Source: Gallionella sp.
GTDB lineage: Bacteria > Pseudomonadota > Gammaproteobacteria > Burkholderiales > Gallionellaceae
Direction: 5' to 3'
Length of the DNA: 7,756 nucleotides
Assembly (NCBI GenBank): GCA_017880945.1
Contig: JADGRM010000099.1
Location: forward strand, 1-7,756
The position numbers and the translations under genes are program-made. The notes beneath the pieces are model-generated. The model saw nothing but the letters and a program-made list of their open reading frames with translations, did no database searches and had not been told where the DNA came from. The stretch's first letter is position 1, and every line of letters starts with the position of its first letter. Below, in pieces: positions 4,968 to 7,756 of the stretch.

Positions 4968-6297
4968 AAACCCGCAGCCCTTTTGCGACCATCACTTCCG
5001 CCACCGTGTAGAACGATCCGAAGGCTGCGATTCTATCATTTTCGCCTGCCGCGTTATAGGCATAACTCACCGCTTCGGCGATGTTATCAAAGGTGAGCAT
5101 CTCGCCCCGCACCCCGCTCCGCCTCAGCGCTTGCGCCAGCTCCCCGGCCGTCGCGCCGCGCGGCGCAGCTATACCCGCCACCAGCCAGGTGTCAATACAG
5201 GGACCAAGCGCCGCCGCCACGCCTGCCATATCCTTATCCTTGAGCATCGCGAATATCGCATAAGTGTGCGGACAAGAAGGCAGACCGGCCAGATTCTGCG
5301 CCAGCGAACGCGCCGCATGGGGATTGTGTGCCACGTCCAGGATCAGAGTCGGTTTGCCGGGCACGAACTGGAACCGACCCGCCAGCTGCACTTCGCCCAA
5401 TCCGCGCCGCACCGCCCCCATGTTTACCGGCAAGCGGTCTTTGAGCACATCCAGCGCCGCCAGCGCCGCGCTGGCGTTGCCAAGCTGGAACGCGCCGCGC
5501 AACGCGGGGTAGGGCAGCGCATTGCGTGAGCCCACCTTGCTGCGGTAATCCCACTGTCCCTGATGCGGTGTGAAACCGAACTCGCCGCCTATGCACCACA
5601 GTTCCGTGCCGACTAGCTGCGCCTGAGCGCGTATCGCCTGCGGCACATCGGCATCCGCGCAGATCGCCACCTTGCCGCTACGCATTATCCCCGCCTTCTC
5701 GAACGCGATCAGCTCGCGCGTATCGCCCAGATAATCGGTGTGGTCGATGTCCACGCTGGCGATCACCGCACAGTCGTTGTTGAACACATTCACCGCATCC
5801 AGCCTGCCACCCAGCCCCACTTCGAGTATCGCGACCTCCACCTTGTGAGAAATGAAACACTGCATCGCCGCGAGCGTGCCGAACTCGAAATAGGTAAGCG
5901 GAATTTGTAGGTCGGGATTCATCCCGACATCGTGCGCATGTCGGGATGAATCCCGACCTACATCTGCCTTGGCACACCGCGCCAGCTCAATTTTTTCAAA
6001 CGAGGCGCACAACTCCGCATCACTCACCTGCTGTTTTGCGATGCGCACCCGCTCGTTGTAATGCAACAGATGCGGCGAGGTGTAGCAACCGACGCGGTAT
6101 CCGGCGGCGTGCAGCATGGATTCCAGCATCGCGCACACCGAACCCTTGCCGTTGGTGCCGCCGACCACAATGATGGGAAAATCAGGTTGAAGATTCAGCC
6201 GCTGTTTGACCTGCGCCACACGCTCCAAGCCAAGCGCGATGGTTTTGGGGTGCAGGGATTCGAGGTGGGTTAGCCAGTCGGCTAGTGTATTAGGCAT
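4963..6297 (-). CDS. folC: Bifunctional folylpolyglutamate synthase/dihydrofolate synthase, with an in-frame REP insertion
   Basis: A 444-residue Mur-ligase-family enzyme, somewhat longer than usual. FolC joins glutamate to dihydropteroate and extends the polyglutamate tail of folates, using ATP, in the cytoplasm. Visible are the P-loop GGTNGKGS (46-53), YTSPHL (72-77), NERVRI (81-86), LTYFEFGTLAA (134-144), EVGLGGRLDAVN (159-170), SVDIDHTDYLG (181-191), FEKAGI (199-204), whose Lys201 is at the usual carbamylated position, and DVAHNP (321-326). Residues 112-131 are encoded by a 57-bp palindromic REP doublet with no counterpart in the family. It lies just before the LTYFEFG segment and adds most of the extra length. 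The frame is intact and all core motifs are present, so the enzyme is probably active. The start at 6297 has only a weak site (GGA), and the upstream 120 bp are themselves a repeat-like element. Confidence 0.95.
   Translation of the reverse strand: MPNTLADWLTHLESLHPKTIALGLERVAQVKQRLNLQPDFPIIVVGGTNGKGSVCAMLESMLHAAGYRVGCYTSPHLLHYNERVRIAKQQVSDAELCASFEKIELARCAKADVGRDSSRHAHDVGMNPDLQIPLTYFEFGTLAAMQCFISHKVEVAILEVGLGGRLDAVNVFNNDCAVIASVDIDHTDYLGDTRELIAFEKAGIMRSGKVAICADADVPQAIRAQAQLVGTELWCIGGEFGFTPHQGQWDYRSKVGSRNALPYPALRGAFQLGNASAALAALDVLKDRLPVNMGAVRRGLGEVQLAGRFQFVPGKPTLILDVAHNPHAARSLAQNLAGLPSCPHTYAIFAMLKDKDMAGVAAALGPCIDTWLVAGIAAPRGATAGELAQALRRSGVRGEMLTFDNIAEAVSYAYNAAGENDRIAAFGSFYTVAEVMVAKGLRVL
5906..5962. 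repeat. REP doublet inserted in frame within folC
   Basis: A perfect 25-bp inverted repeat (5906-5930 against 5938-5962) encloses a 7-base centre. The outer ends are TGTAGG and CCTACA, and each arm is itself a hairpin: GTCGGGA-TTCA-TCCCGAC on the left and its inverse on the right. The arms match the left half of the element at 592-637 in ends and stem. Its length of 57 bp is a multiple of three, and no stop codon falls in the folC frame, where it is translated as residues 112-131. No target-site duplication is obvious. Confidence 0.85.
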
Positions 6298-6298
6298 A

Positions 6299-6418
6299 GA
6301 AATCCATTTTGCGGGCGAATCGCAGTGTCGCGTGCTCGCTCAATCCTCGTCTATCTATTCGATATGCCTCGTCATTCGCTGCGCAGCTCCTTGCGCTTCA
6401 TCCCGCAAAACGAATTTC
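6299..6418. repeat. MITE-like element with imperfect 17-bp terminal inverted repeats upstream of folC
   Basis: Bases 6299-6315 (GAAATCCATTTTGCGGG) are the inverse of 6402-6418 at 15 of 17 positions, bounding a 120-bp unit. The interior has no credible gene and contains related pieces such as CTCGCTCAATCCTCGTC and CCTCGTCATTCGCTGCGC. It abuts the folC start codon, so the weak folC ribosome site lies within its end. Small size, paired ends and lack of coding capacity suggest a non-autonomous mobile element, but only one copy is in view. Confidence 0.45.
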
Positions 6419-6438
6419 CGATTCCTATATTGAAACAT

Positions 6439-6472
6439 CCGGTGCAATAACCAATGGGTATTGCACCCTACA
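6439..6472. repeat. REP-like hairpin with CTACA end
   Basis: GGTGCAATA (6441-6449) pairs perfectly with TATTGCACC (6459-6467) around a 9-base centre and is followed directly by CTACA. The CCTACA end is the same as in the other REP-like elements here. It sits 4 bases beyond the stop codon of the unrecognised gene at 6477-7373, so on the minus strand it could help end or stabilise that transcript. The T stretch of a classical terminator is absent. Confidence 0.6.
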
Positions 6473-6476
6473 ATTG

Positions 6477-7373
6477 CTAGCAACTAGGAATGTCACTATG
6501 GCTCTTAGGAACAAAATAAATCTTTTCGCGCTCCGGTTTTCCAACCACTGGCCTATAATATTTTTCAGCTACGGCTTTTTGAGACCGAGACCAGAATTTA
6601 TTTTGGTCGAAATAGTCCCTGATGCTCATCAATTTAAATCTCATTTTTGGAGCATTTTCACCCACTGGATATTTCTCCATCTCTCTACCGTGCGTTAAAT
6701 TCCAAAACGTCGGGTTCTTTTGGGTATTTTTAATCTGCTTGTCCTCCCGAGAAATTGGCTCTTGCCATTTCGAAAATTCGCCTGTCGGTATGTTTTCTGG
6801 TAACTTGAACCAGTAGTCCGCAAATTCGTGTTGCTCCTCCTTGCCCACGTCAACGCTTGCTTCGAGTGCAATATAGTCTTTTTGCCTATAGCCCTCTTTC
6901 TCAAAGACAGGTTGATTCTTGGTTGTGCTGCCAAAAAGAGAAGGGTGATCCGAACCGGCGCTCAGCACCCCATCCCTATTTAATACTTCATCAATAGGAA
7001 TCCAATATCGTCCAATGTCTCTAGCGCCTGTTCCGACAACCCAACGCCTAACAACATCCTTGTCGCCTTGTTTGTCCGGAATAGATATAGGCTTCTGATT
7101 ATCTGTTTGTTGCCTATGAATTCCTTGTGCCTCACGCTTTTCATCCATTGTTATTGCTTTTGGAACTTGCGACAAATCAACTTCGACATCTTCAAAATTG
7201 ACAACCTTGTTTGGAATGCATATTTGAATAATGACTTTCATTACATCGGCATATTCAGGAGATTTCCACTCTGGCATTTTGTCATTATCGGATGCTCCAT
7301 AAGCTCGGTTTCCAGCATTCAGCATCGCTGAAACTGTTCCGACCACAAGTATTTGCATTAGCCTCATATGCAT
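6477..7373 (-). CDS. Predicted exported protein of unknown function
   Basis: A 298-residue protein I do not recognise. The N-terminus looks like a signal peptide: MHMR, a hydrophobic stretch at about 5-21, and a possible cleavage after AYG (24-26), so a periplasmic or secreted product is likely. The mature part is charged and soluble, rich in Lys, Glu, Asp and aromatic residues, with only two cysteines, Cys52 (in ICIPN) and the C-terminal Cys298. Segments such as VVRRWVVGTGARDIGRYWIPIDEV (108-130) and YWFKLPENIPTGEFSKW (187-203) could be used for searches. The ATG at 7373 has GAGGG 10 bases upstream; Met3 and Met6 are alternative starts. Its DNA is AT-richer than its neighbours (for example 27 of 60 G or C at 6661-6720), and it separates accD from folC, which suggests acquisition. 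It lies 37 bp after accD and is probably co-transcribed. Confidence 0.75.
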   Translation of the reverse strand: MHMRLMQILVVGTVSAMLNAGNRAYGASDNDKMPEWKSPEYADVMKVIIQICIPNKVVNFEDVEVDLSQVPKAITMDEKREAQGIHRQQTDNQKPISIPDKQGDKDVVRRWVVGTGARDIGRYWIPIDEVLNRDGVLSAGSDHPSLFGSTTKNQPVFEKEGYRQKDYIALEASVDVGKEEQHEFADYWFKLPENIPTGEFSKWQEPISREDKQIKNTQKNPTFWNLTHGREMEKYPVGENAPKMRFKLMSIRDYFDQNKFWSRSQKAVAEKYYRPVVGKPEREKIYFVPKSHSDIPSC

Positions 7374-7410
7374 ATATGGTCATCCCTCGTATCATGCACT
7401 CTATCGTAAT

Positions 7411-7756
7411 TCAAGCCGCTTCAATCTCCGCCACTGCCGACTGCTTGGTCAGCAACGTAATCAACGTAGCCAATTGGTTCTTCATCTCACGCCGATCAAT
7501 GATCATGTCTATCGCGCCATGATCCAGAAGAAATTCCGCGCGTTGAAAGCCTTCCGGCAAAGTCTCGCGCACCGTCTGCTGGATCACGCGCGCGCCGGCG
7601 AAGCCGATCAGCGCGCCGGGTTCGGCGATCACCACGTCGCCCATGAAGGCGAAACTGGCGGACACGCCGCCCATGGTCGGGTCGGTCAGCACCGAGATGA
7701 ACGGCAGCCGTTCCTGGCTGAGTTGCGTCAGCGCGGCGCAGGTCTTTGCCATCTGC
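7411..7756 (-). CDS. accD: Acetyl-CoA carboxylase carboxyltransferase subunit beta, C-terminal part
   Basis: Only the last 114 or so residues are in the window; the gene continues past the right edge, and the first ATG seen at 7752 is internal. AccD with AccA forms the carboxyltransferase that moves CO2 from carboxybiotin on AccB to acetyl-CoA, giving malonyl-CoA for fatty acid synthesis. The crotonase-fold C-terminal half is plain: LPFISVLTDPTMGGVSASF, then GDVVIAEPGALIGFAG and RETLPEGFQRAEFLL-HGAIDMIIDRRE. The glycine pairs of TMGGVSASFA and LIGFAG are the conserved oxyanion and CoA-site regions. The N-terminal zinc-finger domain would lie outside the window. The stop codon is TGA at 7411. 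In most relatives folC follows directly, but here an unrelated gene intervenes. Confidence 0.95.
   Translation of the reverse strand, partial: QMAKTCAALTQLSQERLPFISVLTDPTMGGVSASFAFMGDVVIAEPGALIGFAGARVIQQTVRETLPEGFQRAEFLLDHGAIDMIIDRREMKNQLATLITLLTKQSAVAEIEAA

Noticed and set aside
6266..6297. TAGCCAGTCGGCTAG near the folC start resembles the hairpin repeat
   Set aside because: These bases encode the ordinary FolC N-terminus (LADWLTHL), and the loop and flanks of the repeat are absent, so chance similarity is more likely.

Overview
All recognisable genes lie on the minus strand. Read in transcription order from the right edge, they are: the C-terminal part of accD, an AT-rich unrecognised gene, folC, a SPOR-domain gene (dedD-like), cvpA, purF, metZ and pncC. 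The order accD-folC-dedD-cvpA-purF is the classic proteobacterial purF operon. Continuation into metZ (O-succinylhomoserine sulfhydrylase), together with the GC-rich codon use and protein wording, suggests a betaproteobacterium, perhaps of the Nitrosomonadales/Gallionellaceae type. That placement is inference from the sequence alone.

Region by region: 7411-7756 is the end of accD (fatty acid synthesis). 6477-7373 is a predicted exported protein of unknown function, visibly AT-richer than its neighbours, sitting where accD and folC would normally be adjacent. 6298-6476 holds no gene but has a 120-bp element with imperfect terminal inverted repeats and a REP-like hairpin. 4963-6297 is folC, which carries an in-frame 57-bp palindromic REP doublet. 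4707-4962 holds a cluster of covarying hairpin repeats, one nested inside another. 2039-4703 is dedD-cvpA-purF, tightly packed. 1842-2038 is the metZ leader, with a promoter candidate and a terminator-like hairpin. 71-1841 holds metZ and pncC, separated by another REP doublet. 1-50 is a further copy of the hairpin repeat.

The genes are housekeeping: malonyl-CoA formation, folate polyglutamylation, a septal peptidoglycan-binding protein, a small membrane protein, the first step of purine synthesis, methionine synthesis by direct sulfhydrylation, and NMN deamidation in pyridine nucleotide salvage. Folates made usable by FolC serve both purine synthesis and methionine formation, which gives the cluster some metabolic sense.

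The notable content is the repeat layer. One population has TGTAGG/CCTACA ends around short palindromes (592-637, 5906-5962, 6439-6472, perhaps 4946-4967), and one of these has become part of the FolC protein. A second, unassigned family (1-50, 4761-4940) keeps a 7-nt loop and a T-T mismatch while its stem bases change in compensating pairs; one copy sits inside the loop of another.
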